Assembly: GCF_003337305.1 (NCBI RefSeq)
Contig: NZ_QPJO01000003.1
Coordinates: 248,001-312,000, forward strand
Source of the DNA: Winogradskyella arenosi
GTDB taxonomy: Bacteria > Bacteroidota > Bacteroidia > Flavobacteriales > Flavobacteriaceae
Direction of reading: 5' to 3'
DNA: 64,000 bases
In this document: one piece after another, positions 42,854 to 51,652 of the stretch
How positions within the stretch are numbered: the first letter of the stretch is position 1
How the letters are laid out: the number at the start of each line of letters is the position of its first letter
Translations under genes and position numbers: made by a program
Notes under the pieces: generated by a model
Told to the model about the DNA's origin: nothing
The model's database searches: none
What the model saw: the letters and a program-made list of their open reading frames with translations, nothing else

Positions 42854-44044
42854 ATGAAGACCGCATATATAGTAAAAGCATACAGAACCGCAGTTGGTAA
42901 AGCACCAAAAGGCGTGTTCCGTTTTAAAAGAACCGATGAATTGGCAGCAGAAACCATCAAACACATGATGAAAGAATTGCCAAATTTAGACCCAAAGCGT
43001 ATTGATGACGTTATTGTAGGTAACGCTATGCCTGAAGGTTCTCAAGGATTAAATATGGCCCGCCTCATCTCTTTAATGGGCTTAGACATTGTAGATGTTC
43101 CTGGAGTCACCGTAAATCGTTTTTGCTCTTCTGGAGTTGAAACTATCGGAATGGCTACAGCAAAAATACAGGCCGGAATGGCCGATTGTATCATTGCTGG
43201 TGGTGCCGAAAGCATGAGCGCCGTACCCATGACAGGATTTAAACCAGAACTTAACTACGATATTGTTAAAGCTGGTCATGAAGACTATTATTGGGGCATG
43301 GGAAACACAGCTGAAGCAGTAGCCAAACAGTTTAATGTCTCACGTGAAGACCAAGATGAATTTGCCTACAATTCTCATATGAAAGCCTTAAAAGCACAAG
43401 CTGAAGATCGTTTTCAAGATCAAATTGTACCTATCGAAGTTGAGCAAACTTACATTGATGCTAATGGTAAAAAAGCAACTAAATCATACACCGTAACTAA
43501 AGACGAAGGACCACGTGCAGGAACAAGTAAAGAAGCCTTAGCAAAACTAAGAGCCGTATTTGCTGCAGGCGGAAGTGTTACTGCTGGTAACTCATCTCAA
43601 ATGAGTGATGGTGCAGCATTTGTAATGGTGATGAGTGAAGACATGGTTAAAGAATTAGGTTTAGAACCTATTGCAAGAATGGTCAACTATGCGGTGGCTG
43701 GTGTAGAACCGCGCATCATGGGAATTGGCCCTGTAAAAGCTATCCCTAAAGCGTTAAAACAAGCCGGATTAAAACAAGACGATCTAGCGCTCATTGAGCT
43801 CAACGAAGCCTTCGCGTCTCAATCCTTAGCCGTTATTAGAGAATTGAACCTCAACCCTGACATAATTAACGTCAACGGTGGGGCCATCGCATTAGGACAC
43901 CCCTTAGGCTGTACAGGTGCAAAACTATCCGTACAACTATTTGATGAAATGCGTAAACGCGACATGAAAGGGCAATATGGAGCCGTTACCATGTGTGTGG
44001 GTACAGGTCAAGGGGCTTGTGGGATCTTTGAGTTTTTGAATTAG
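42854..44044 (+). CDS. Acetyl-CoA C-acyltransferase (thiolase)
   Basis: 396 residues, the usual thiolase length. Acyl-accepting Cys in NRFCSSGVETIGMA (about residue 93), then GGAESMSAVPM, NEAFASQSLAV, the His in NVNGGAIALGHPLGCTGAK and the second Cys in CVGTGQGACGIFEF. It cleaves 3-ketoacyl-CoA to acetyl-CoA and a shortened acyl-CoA, the last beta-oxidation step. It lies between the FadN-type fusion and the acyl-CoA dehydrogenase, separated from the latter by an inserted four-helix-bundle gene. Confidence 0.95.
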   Translation: MKTAYIVKAYRTAVGKAPKGVFRFKRTDELAAETIKHMMKELPNLDPKRIDDVIVGNAMPEGSQGLNMARLISLMGLDIVDVPGVTVNRFCSSGVETIGMATAKIQAGMADCIIAGGAESMSAVPMTGFKPELNYDIVKAGHEDYYWGMGNTAEAVAKQFNVSREDQDEFAYNSHMKALKAQAEDRFQDQIVPIEVEQTYIDANGKKATKSYTVTKDEGPRAGTSKEALAKLRAVFAAGGSVTAGNSSQMSDGAAFVMVMSEDMVKELGLEPIARMVNYAVAGVEPRIMGIGPVKAIPKALKQAGLKQDDLALIELNEAFASQSLAVIRELNLNPDIINVNGGAIALGHPLGCTGAKLSVQLFDEMRKRDMKGQYGAVTMCVGTGQGACGIFEFLN

Positions 44045-44059
44045 AAACAAGATTAAAAG

Positions 44060-44075
44060 AGTCAAGAACCAAGAC
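44060..44075 (+). repeat. Left inverted repeat flanking the four-helix-bundle gene
   Basis: AGTCAAGAACCAAGAC. Its last ten bases match the complement of the right-hand copy (44441-44457), which has a short insertion. Confidence 0.5.
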
Positions 44076-44090
44076 AAAAGACCAAAAATC

Positions 44091-44447
44091 ATGCATAATT
44101 TCAAGAAACTAAAAATTTGGAAAGAAAGCATGGATTTGGTTTCCGAGTCTTATAAAATTACGAGAAGTTTTCCAAAATTTGAAACTTATGGATTAATAAG
44201 TCAGATGAATAGATGTGCCGTTTCTATTCCTTCAAATATAGCTGAAGGAACAAGTAAAAGTTCAAATAAACATTTTTCAAACTATTTAGAACATAGTTTA
44301 GGTTCTGCTTTTGAATGGGAAACACAACTGAATGTCGCTTTTAATGAAAGTTACATTTCAGAAGAAAAATTTAAAGAATTAGAACAAAGAATTAAACAAA
44401 TACAGAAAATGATTTCAAGTTTCAAATCCGGACTTCAGTCGTCTTGA
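44091..44447 (+). CDS. Four-helix-bundle protein, 23S rRNA intervening-sequence type
   Basis: 118 residues. It shows the family pattern: FKKLKIWKESMDLVSESYKI at the start, FETYGLISQMNRCAVSIPSNIAEG in the middle, then a long helical end. These proteins were first found in intervening sequences of 23S rRNA and are scattered as single genes in Bacteroidota; no biochemical role is known. Here it splits the thiolase and acyl-CoA dehydrogenase genes of one operon, and inverted repeats (44060-44075 and 44441-44457) frame it. It looks like an acquired insert. Confidence 0.88.
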   Translation: MHNFKKLKIWKESMDLVSESYKITRSFPKFETYGLISQMNRCAVSIPSNIAEGTSKSSNKHFSNYLEHSLGSAFEWETQLNVAFNESYISEEKFKELEQRIKQIQKMISSFKSGLQSS

Positions 44448-44457
44448 TCCTTGGTTC
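44441..44457 (+). repeat. Right inverted repeat flanking the four-helix-bundle gene
   Basis: GTCTTGATCCTTGGTTC. Its reverse complement is GAACCAAG-GATCA-AGAC, comparable with the left copy. It overlaps the stop codon of the gene. Confidence 0.5.
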
Positions 44458-44483
44458 ATAGATCTAAATAAACTAAAAAACAT

Positions 44484-46292
44484 ATGGCAACAGAAGAAAA
44501 AGACATCCTACGTGGAGGTCAATTCCTAGTAAAAGAAACAAATTGTGAAGATGTGTTTACTCCTGAAGATTTTTCAGAGGAACAAAACATGATGAAAGAA
44601 TCCGTGATGGAATTCAACGATCGTGAAATTATTGCTCATAAAGCAAGATTTGAAGCTAAAGATTATGCTTTAACCGAAGAGGTGATGCGTAAAGCTGGTG
44701 AAATGGGCTTTTTAAGCGTTGCGGTCCCTGAAGCCTACGGCGGAATGGGTATGGGTTTTGTCTCTACAGTTTTAACCTGTGACTATATCTCTTCAGGTAC
44801 AGGATCATTTAGTACAGCTTTTGGTGCTCATACAGGGATTGGTACAATGCCAATTACCTTATACGGCACTGAAGAACAAAAGCAAAAATACGTTCCTAAA
44901 TTAGCTTCTGGGCAATGGTTTGGAGCCTACTGTTTAACAGAACCTGGAGCCGGATCAGATGCCAATTCTGGTAAAACCACCGCTGAACTTTCAGCCGATG
45001 GCAAGTCGTACAAAATTAACGGGCAGAAGATGTGGATCTCTAACGCGGGCTTCTGTAGTTTAATGATAGTTTTTGCACGTATTGAAGACGATAAAAACAT
45101 TACCGGATTTATCGTAGAATACGATGCTGAAAATCCTAATGGGATTACGTTAGGCGAAGAAGAACATAAATTAGGAATTCGTGCCTCTTCAACACGACAA
45201 GTATTTTTTAATGATACGGTTGTTCCAGTTGAAAACATGTTAGCCGGTCGTGGTGAAGGCTTTAAAATTGCCATGAATGCCCTCAATGTTGGTCGTATTA
45301 AATTGGCCGCCGCTTGTTTAGATTCGCAACGTCGAATATTAACAACCGCAGTAGAATACGCTACAGAACGCAAGCAATTTAAAACGCCTATTGCAGATTT
45401 TGGTGCTATTAAAACCAAGTTAGCAGAAATGGCCGCCAATGCTTACGCCGGTGAATCGGCGACTTATAGAGCAGCCAAAAATATTGAAGACCGTATTGCC
45501 ATGCGTGAAGCGGCCGGAAATACACATCAAGAAGCAGAGTTAAAAGGGGTTGAAGAATATGCCATTGAATGTTCAATTTTAAAAGTTGCCGTCTCAGAAG
45601 ATGTACAAGCTTCTGCAGATGAAGGCATCCAAATATTTGGAGGAATGGGCTTCTCTGAAGATACCCCAATGGAAGCCGCTTGGAGAGATGCAAGAATTGC
45701 AAGAATCTACGAAGGAACAAACGAAATTAACCGTATGCTTTGTGTAGGCATGTTGGTAAAGAAAGCCATGAAAGGTCATGTAGACTTGTTAGGTCCTGCA
45801 CAAAAAGTACAAGAAGAACTCATGGGAATCCCTTCTTTTGAAACTCCGGATTATTCCGAATTATTTTCAGAAGAAAAGGCCATGATTGCCAAATTGAAAA
45901 AAGCCTTTTTAATGGTTGCTGGTGGAGCAGTTCAAAAATTCGGACCTCAACTCGAAGAACACCAACAATTATTAATTGCGGCTGCAGATATCTTAATTGA
46001 AATCTATATGGCAGAATCAGCAATTTTAAGAACTGAGAAAAATGCAAAGCGCTTTGGTGAAGACTCACAATCAGCACAAATCGCTATGGCTAAATTATAT
46101 TTATACCATGCGGTAGATATTGTGGAAGAAAAAGGAAAAGAAAGCATTATATCTTTTGCTGAAGGCGATGAACAACGTATGATGCTCATGGGACTTAAAC
46201 GTTTTACGAAATATCAAAATTACCCAGATATAGTAGATTTACGTATTGAAATTGCAGAAAAAGTAAAAGCAGAAAAGAAATACTGTTTTTAG
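44484..46292 (+). CDS. Acyl-CoA dehydrogenase, long form
   Basis: 602 residues, longer than the usual 380-400 because of a C-terminal extension (about 430-602), as in VLCAD-like bacterial forms. FAD and substrate motifs: YCLTEPGAGSDANSGKTTA (about 150-168), MWISNAGF, and in the C-terminal domain QIFGGMGFSEDTPMEAAWRDARI with IYEGTNEINR, where catalytic Glu lies. It performs the first, FAD-dependent beta-oxidation step. It is the last gene of the fad operon and ends at a strong terminator (46317-46368). Confidence 0.93.
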   Translation: MATEEKDILRGGQFLVKETNCEDVFTPEDFSEEQNMMKESVMEFNDREIIAHKARFEAKDYALTEEVMRKAGEMGFLSVAVPEAYGGMGMGFVSTVLTCDYISSGTGSFSTAFGAHTGIGTMPITLYGTEEQKQKYVPKLASGQWFGAYCLTEPGAGSDANSGKTTAELSADGKSYKINGQKMWISNAGFCSLMIVFARIEDDKNITGFIVEYDAENPNGITLGEEEHKLGIRASSTRQVFFNDTVVPVENMLAGRGEGFKIAMNALNVGRIKLAAACLDSQRRILTTAVEYATERKQFKTPIADFGAIKTKLAEMAANAYAGESATYRAAKNIEDRIAMREAAGNTHQEAELKGVEEYAIECSILKVAVSEDVQASADEGIQIFGGMGFSEDTPMEAAWRDARIARIYEGTNEINRMLCVGMLVKKAMKGHVDLLGPAQKVQEELMGIPSFETPDYSELFSEEKAMIAKLKKAFLMVAGGAVQKFGPQLEEHQQLLIAAADILIEIYMAESAILRTEKNAKRFGEDSQSAQIAMAKLYLYHAVDIVEEKGKESIISFAEGDEQRMMLMGLKRFTKYQNYPDIVDLRIEIAEKVKAEKKYCF

Positions 46293-46316
46293 TAATTTTA
46301 AGTTAAGTTAAGTTCA

Positions 46317-46368
46317 AAAAGCCAATGCTTCCCTTCCATGATTAGGGCCTGCATTGGCTTTTTTTTTA
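46317..46368 (+). terminator. Terminator of the fad operon
   Basis: Outer stem AAAAGCCAATGC / GCATTGGCTTTT with an inner CCCT / AGGG pairing, followed by nine T. Confidence 0.9.
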
Positions 46369-46385
46369 GTTTATTAATGAAACTT

Positions 46386-46493
46386 TTAGTCTTCCATTAT
46401 TAAGGCTTTATATATCATATTAGCAATTTCCGTTTGTTTATTCGGGTTGGTAACGATTCCATAATCTTTAACATTCGTTAAATAACAAGTCAT
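46386..46493 (-). pseudogene. Possible C-terminal remnant of an unidentified gene
   Basis: On the minus strand a 35-codon frame (MTCYLTNVKDYGIVTNPNKQ...ALIMED) ends at 46386. It reads like the tail of a globular protein, perhaps the last strand and helix of a serine-hydrolase or beta-lactamase fold. It abuts the DUF6265-like remnant at about 46485, where both homologies stop. Family assignment is weak. Confidence 0.3.
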
Positions 46494-46749
46494 CTTCTAT
46501 GAAACTAAAGTGATCCGAGAAATTGAAAACTCAATAATGCTTCAACTAAAACATTTTAGTTCTGATTTAACAGGTTGGAAAACAAAAGATGAAACGGTAG
46601 ACTTCCCTTTAAAGGAAATTACAGAAAATAAAGTTACTTTTGAGGGCATGACATTTGAAAAAGTTTCTACCAATGAAATGACTATCGACGTCGCAATTAA
46701 AAATAAAAATCAAACGGTAGACACCGTAAAATTTAATTACAACAACTAA
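46486..46749 (+). pseudogene. 5'-truncated DUF6265-like gene remnant
   Basis: The frame open from 46486 encodes about 87 residues, including FYETKVIREIENSIMLQLKH and FSSDLTGWKTKDETVDFPLKE, which resemble the C-terminal half of DUF6265 proteins (usually about 150-170 residues with a signal peptide). The similarity begins upstream of any ATG and directly after an in-frame stop at 46483, so the N-terminal half has been lost. A GTG at 46510 could allow a 79-residue product, but with no export signal. It lies four bases ahead of the CBM9 lipoprotein gene. Confidence 0.5.
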
Positions 46750-46752
46750 CCC

Positions 46753-47550
46753 ATGACCAAAGCTGCTTACCTCCTATTTGTTTTAACCCTAGTATGTAAT
46801 TGTAAAAACAAACCGAAAACAGCCCCCGCACAGACAACCAATACTACAGCAACAACGGATCAAACCATTGCATCAACTAAAACTGAAAAGCAATTACGAC
46901 ATGTGTATAAAGCTAAAGATACCATTGTTATAGATGCCGTGGCTAACGATTCTGCATGGGCAAAAAGTACATGGTATGCTTTAGACCAAGTTTGGTTGGG
47001 AGATTCGCTTACCAAAGAGGATTATTCTGGCCGTTTTAAATTAAGTTGGACAGCAGATGCCCTCTATGTTTTAGCTGAAATACAAGATGATACCTTAATA
47101 GATACTATTAAAGATCCATTAGAACGGTGGTGGGATGACGACTGTTTAGAGATTTTTGTTGATGAAGATAATAGCGGTGGCGAACACCAATACAACCATA
47201 ATGCCTTTGCTTATCATATTGCATTAGACGGGAATGTTGCGGATATGTCTACTGAAAAAATCGGGAAACTTTACAATTCTCATGTGGAATCTAAAAATAG
47301 AACTATAGGCAACACAACAATTTGGGAAGTAAAAATGGCCTTATATGACGATTCTTACAACGATAAGGGCACAAATACCCCAGTGGCACTAAGTGTAGAC
47401 AAAAAAATAGGCTTTGCCATTGCCTACTGTGACAATGACAAAAGCCTAGAACGTGAGCATTTTATTGGCTCTATTCCTGTAGAAGGTGAAGATAAAAACA
47501 GAGGATGGATTGATGCTAATATCTTCGGGACCCTTCTTTTAAAAGATTAA
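46753..47550 (+). CDS. CBM9-like carbohydrate-binding lipoprotein
   Basis: 265 residues. Lipobox VCNC (Cys17, with a second Cys nearby), a Thr/Ala-rich spacer to about residue 45, then a CBM9-like domain: IDAVANDSAWAKSTWYALDQVW, FKLSWTADALYVLAEIQDDTL, DDDCLEIFVDEDNSGGEHQY and RGWIDANIFGTLLL. CBM9 modules bind sugar reducing ends; stand-alone lipoprotein forms in Bacteroidota are of unknown specificity. The stop codon touches the end of the convergent GH15 gene with no base between. Confidence 0.83.
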   Translation: MTKAAYLLFVLTLVCNCKNKPKTAPAQTTNTTATTDQTIASTKTEKQLRHVYKAKDTIVIDAVANDSAWAKSTWYALDQVWLGDSLTKEDYSGRFKLSWTADALYVLAEIQDDTLIDTIKDPLERWWDDDCLEIFVDEDNSGGEHQYNHNAFAYHIALDGNVADMSTEKIGKLYNSHVESKNRTIGNTTIWEVKMALYDDSYNDKGTNTPVALSVDKKIGFAIAYCDNDKSLEREHFIGSIPVEGEDKNRGWIDANIFGTLLLKD

Positions 47551-49362
47551 TTAATGTTTCGTTCTTATGATTGTTTTTACGCGCTCTTCTGCTGTAGTCA
47601 CATTAGATAAGTTAATTGCAGTTTCAATTAAGGCCAAATGCGAATAGGCTTGTGGGAAATTCCCAAGTAAGCGTTTGGTCTTAAAATCTATATCTTCACT
47701 AAACAATCCTAAATGATTACTATAAGATAATAATTTTTCAAATTGCTCGGTGGCCTTTTGCTCTTCACCTATTTTATATAAACTGTTTATAAACCAGAAC
47801 GTACAAATGGTAAATGAAGACGATGGTAAACCAAAATCATCCTTGGTTTTATAGCGGTATAACAATCCTTCGTAGCATAATTCGCGCTCAATAGCTTTAA
47901 CGGTACTTACAAATTTAGGATGCTTAGCATCAATAAAACCATAAGATTCCATAAGTAACACAGAGGCATCTAAATCTTCTGAATGATACGCTTGGGTAAA
48001 GGCCTGCGCCTTTTCATTCCAAGCATTATCCATAATATCTTGCCTAATATCTTGTTCTAAGGCTTCCCACTTGGCTATTTTAGAAGTTTTCCCTAATAAT
48101 TGAGCCACTTTTAAAGCTTTATCTACGGCGGTCCAACATAAAACTTTAGAAAATGTAAAGTGCTGATCGCCTTCTCTAAACTCCCAAATGCCTTTATCTG
48201 GCTCTCTCCAGTGCTTGCTCACCACCCAAACAATTCCTTTAGTCATGGTCCATAACTCTTCACCATTGTCAATATCATTACTAAAATTAACTAATAACTG
48301 ATGAATTACATCCATTAATATCCCATAGATATCATTCTGCTTTTGCATGTAGGCTGCATTTCCAACGCGCACGGGGCTAGAGTTTTTATAGCCGGAAAGA
48401 TGGTCTAAGGATTCTTCCGTTAATTTTTTCTCCCCACTAATGCCATACATAATCTGTAGTTTTTCATCCTTATCAGGCATGAGGTCAATAATAAACTGAA
48501 GATAACGTCTGGCTATATTTTTATGACCGAGTTGCGACATCACTTTAATCACCATAGAGGCATCTCTAATCCAACAGAACCTATAATCCCAATTTCTAAC
48601 TTCACCTATTGTTTCTGGTAAAGACGTCGTTGCTGCTGCTAAAACTGCCCCCGTTTTATCATAACTCAGTAATTTTAAAGTCATAGCACTACGCGAAATT
48701 TGTTCATTAAATTTCTTATAAGTTGGGGTGCGTTCTAACCAATTTAACCAATAGACCTTTGTACGTTCATATTCTAGACTTGCATATTTTAAGTGCGGTA
48801 CAAATAACTTTTCATTATAACCAACGAGGAAGAAATGGTCAGACTCCAGTGTTATGGTTTCAGCATTAATCACCGCCGTCTTATCGAGGTCGGTATATAA
48901 AAATAGAGTGTCGTAAGTATCTTCGTTATTTAAACTCACAATAAAATCGTCTTTAACATAAGTAGACGTTACCCCTTTGGCATATTCTAATTTAGGATCA
49001 TAAGCCACTTTTAATTGTGGCGCTCCAGAGATATATTTAAGGTATCTTATAAATTCTGGAGGAGAATGGTAATCGCCATTGGGTTTATGATATCTCGGCA
49101 TGAAGTCAATCACCTCAAAGACATCATTGCCTTTAGTAAAGCGCGTAACTAAAATGGCCGTATTTTCTTGATAAAACTGATCGGTGCTATAGCCCTCGTC
49201 TACCTTAAACCCAAAGCTTCCCCCAATGTTATCATCTAATAACTTTGCGAATACAGATGCAGAATCAAATTTAGGCAAACAACACCAATCAATAGACGCT
49301 TCTTTAGATATTAAAGCGGCACTTCTACAATTTCCTATAATTCCGTAATCTAAATTATTCAT
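47551..49362 (-). CDS. GH15-family glycoside hydrolase, probable trehalase or glucoamylase-like
   Basis: 603 residues. The N-terminal domain MNNLDYGIIGNCRSAALISK and DWCCLPKFDSASVFAKLLD is the beta-sandwich start of bacterial GH15 proteins. The (alpha/alpha)6 domain contains EVRNWDYRFCWIRDASMVI (about 260-278) and KGIWEFREGDQHFTFSKVLCW, where the general acid Glu is expected. Members of this group hydrolyse trehalose or alpha-glucosides. It is divergent from the OtsA-OtsB fusion with an 82-base gap, which favours trehalase, making a synthesis/breakdown pair. Confidence 0.85.
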   Translation of the reverse strand: MNNLDYGIIGNCRSAALISKEASIDWCCLPKFDSASVFAKLLDDNIGGSFGFKVDEGYSTDQFYQENTAILVTRFTKGNDVFEVIDFMPRYHKPNGDYHSPPEFIRYLKYISGAPQLKVAYDPKLEYAKGVTSTYVKDDFIVSLNNEDTYDTLFLYTDLDKTAVINAETITLESDHFFLVGYNEKLFVPHLKYASLEYERTKVYWLNWLERTPTYKKFNEQISRSAMTLKLLSYDKTGAVLAAATTSLPETIGEVRNWDYRFCWIRDASMVIKVMSQLGHKNIARRYLQFIIDLMPDKDEKLQIMYGISGEKKLTEESLDHLSGYKNSSPVRVGNAAYMQKQNDIYGILMDVIHQLLVNFSNDIDNGEELWTMTKGIVWVVSKHWREPDKGIWEFREGDQHFTFSKVLCWTAVDKALKVAQLLGKTSKIAKWEALEQDIRQDIMDNAWNEKAQAFTQAYHSEDLDASVLLMESYGFIDAKHPKFVSTVKAIERELCYEGLLYRYKTKDDFGLPSSSFTICTFWFINSLYKIGEEQKATEQFEKLLSYSNHLGLFSEDIDFKTKRLLGNFPQAYSHLALIETAINLSNVTTAEERVKTIIRTKH

Positions 49363-49444
49363 TAATTTTTTGATTTAAAATGATGATAAAAATTCTAATT
49401 TTTTTAAATTAACGAAAATCTTGAAAACCATCCAAAATATTATC

Positions 49445-51652
49445 ATGAATAAAACAATAATAGTTTCTAATAGACTCCCATTACAAATAGCAATTGAAGA
49501 AGATAAACTAAACGTAACTCCCAGTGTTGGAGGACTTGCCACAGGAATGAAGTCCGTTCATGCCGATGGAAATGGTGTTTGGGTGGGATGGTCTGGTATT
49601 ACTGATGAAGATTTAGATGAAGACTTAAAACCTAAAGTCAATGAAAAAATTGAAAACGCTAAATGTAAAGCGGTCGGACTTACAGAAGCCGATGTTGAAG
49701 ATTTTTATTTAGGATTCAGCAATCGTACCCTATGGCCATTATTTCACTACTTCTTAGAATATACCAAATTTGAAACCGAACAATGGGACGCCTATAAACG
49801 GGTTAATGAAAAATTTGCTGAAGTAGTATTAGATACCATAGAAGAAGGCGATACGGTTTGGGTTCACGATTACCAATTACTTCTCTTACCGCAACTTATA
49901 AAGGATAAGAGACCAGATGTTACTATAGGATTCTTTTTACATATCCCCTTTCCTTCTTATGAGATTTTTAGAACGTTCCCATGGCGTCAAGAACTCCTAA
50001 CCGGAATGTTAGGTGCTGATTTAATTGGGTTCCATACCTACGATTACGAACGTCATTTCTTAAGTTCTGTAAAACGTATTTTACGTCTCGATGTTAATTT
50101 TAATGAAATAACTTATCATGATAGAATTGTAAAAGTAGATTCGTTTCCAATGGGTATTGACTACGGAAAATTCTCAAATGCCGCATTAGTACATGATAAT
50201 CCGGACACTAAAAAATCAGAATTACAAAAACGTTTAGATACCCACCTTAATGAAGGCGATGATCAAAAATTCATTTTAAGTATTGATCGTTTAGATTACA
50301 CCAAAGGAATTCCAAATCGTTTACGAGCTTTTGAGCATTTTCTAAATACCTATCCACAATATAAGGAGAAAGTAAGATTGGTTATGCTTGCCGTACCTTC
50401 ACGATCTAATGTGCCGCAATACCAAAAGCTAAAACGTGAGACCGATGAATTAGTGGGCCGTATTAATGGTGAGTTTTCTACGGTGAGTTGGACACCAATT
50501 TGGTATTTCTACAGATCCTTACCGTTTGAAAACCTTATCGACCTCTACACTTCATCAGACATTGCCTTAATTACCCCTGTTAGAGATGGTATGAATTTAG
50601 TCGCCAAAGAATATGTAGCAACACGCACCAAACAAGATGGTGTTCTTATTTTAAGTGAAATGGCCGGTGCTGCAAAAGAAATGAACGAAGCTATTTTGAT
50701 CAATCCTAATAGCCTTGAAGATTTTGCCACCGCATTAGATAAAGCTTTAACGATGCCTTTAGAGGAACAGCAAAGCCGAATGAAAATCTTACAAAAACGC
50801 CTTAAAAGATATGATGTTGAGAAATGGGCTGAAGAATTCTTTAAAACCTTAGAAGCGACCAACCAAATTCAAGAAGTTGCCGTGTCTAAAAAGTTAAATG
50901 ATACTGAGGAAGCCACTATTGTAGAACAGTTTAAAAACGCTAAAAACCGACTCGTTCTTTTAGATTATGACGGTACTTTGGTAGGCTTTAAAGATAATCC
51001 GCAAGATGCAAAACCAGATGCCAAACTGTTCAACTTATTAGACAAGTTTGAAAACCAGAATAATACAAGACTATGTTTAATTAGTGGTAGAGATAAAGCA
51101 ACCTTTGAAGATTGGTACGCTCAAAAAGATTACGACTTAATTACCGACCACGGTGTTTGGATGCGCGAACATAAAGAATGGACGCCTTTAGAAATTCTGA
51201 AAACGGAATGGATGGCCAATATTAAACCTATTCTTGAAACCTTTGTAGACCGAACTCCAGGAACTTTTATTGAAGAAAAAGAATACTCTTTAGCGTGGCA
51301 TTACCGTACCGCAGACCCTGAATTGGCACAAATCCGTACCTTAGAAATTAATACCGTCCTTACCAGTATGGTTGCCAATAATGAACTATCGGTATTACAA
51401 GGCAATAAAGTTATTGAGATAAAAAGTAGTAATGTTAACAAAGGAAGAGCGACGACTCAACTGTTACGAAAAGAAGATTACGATTTTATTTTAATTATGG
51501 GTGATGATTGGACTGATGAATACATGTTTGAAGCGGCTCCAGAGTTGGCAACGACCATTAAAGTTGGCTATGTGAAAACAAAGGCTAAGTATCAAATTAA
51601 AGGCCCTGAAGAAGTAAGACAACTCTTAGAAAAATTAACTTTAGATGCATAA
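49445..51652 (+). CDS. Bifunctional trehalose-6-phosphate synthase/phosphatase (OtsA-OtsB fusion)
   Basis: 735 residues from the ATG at 49445 (an in-frame TTG 24 bases upstream is less likely). The GT20 synthase domain (about 1-470) starts NKTIIVSNRLPLQI and has SVGGLATGMKSVH, VHDYQLLLLP and DRLDYTKGIPNRL. The C-terminal HAD-type phosphatase (about 500-735) has LLDYDGTLVGF and MGDDWTDEYMFEA. It forms trehalose from UDP-glucose and glucose 6-phosphate via trehalose 6-phosphate, for osmotic and stress protection. The next gene overlaps its end by eight bases. Confidence 0.93.
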   Translation: MNKTIIVSNRLPLQIAIEEDKLNVTPSVGGLATGMKSVHADGNGVWVGWSGITDEDLDEDLKPKVNEKIENAKCKAVGLTEADVEDFYLGFSNRTLWPLFHYFLEYTKFETEQWDAYKRVNEKFAEVVLDTIEEGDTVWVHDYQLLLLPQLIKDKRPDVTIGFFLHIPFPSYEIFRTFPWRQELLTGMLGADLIGFHTYDYERHFLSSVKRILRLDVNFNEITYHDRIVKVDSFPMGIDYGKFSNAALVHDNPDTKKSELQKRLDTHLNEGDDQKFILSIDRLDYTKGIPNRLRAFEHFLNTYPQYKEKVRLVMLAVPSRSNVPQYQKLKRETDELVGRINGEFSTVSWTPIWYFYRSLPFENLIDLYTSSDIALITPVRDGMNLVAKEYVATRTKQDGVLILSEMAGAAKEMNEAILINPNSLEDFATALDKALTMPLEEQQSRMKILQKRLKRYDVEKWAEEFFKTLEATNQIQEVAVSKKLNDTEEATIVEQFKNAKNRLVLLDYDGTLVGFKDNPQDAKPDAKLFNLLDKFENQNNTRLCLISGRDKATFEDWYAQKDYDLITDHGVWMREHKEWTPLEILKTEWMANIKPILETFVDRTPGTFIEEKEYSLAWHYRTADPELAQIRTLEINTVLTSMVANNELSVLQGNKVIEIKSSNVNKGRATTQLLRKEDYDFILIMGDDWTDEYMFEAAPELATTIKVGYVKTKAKYQIKGPEEVRQLLEKLTLDA

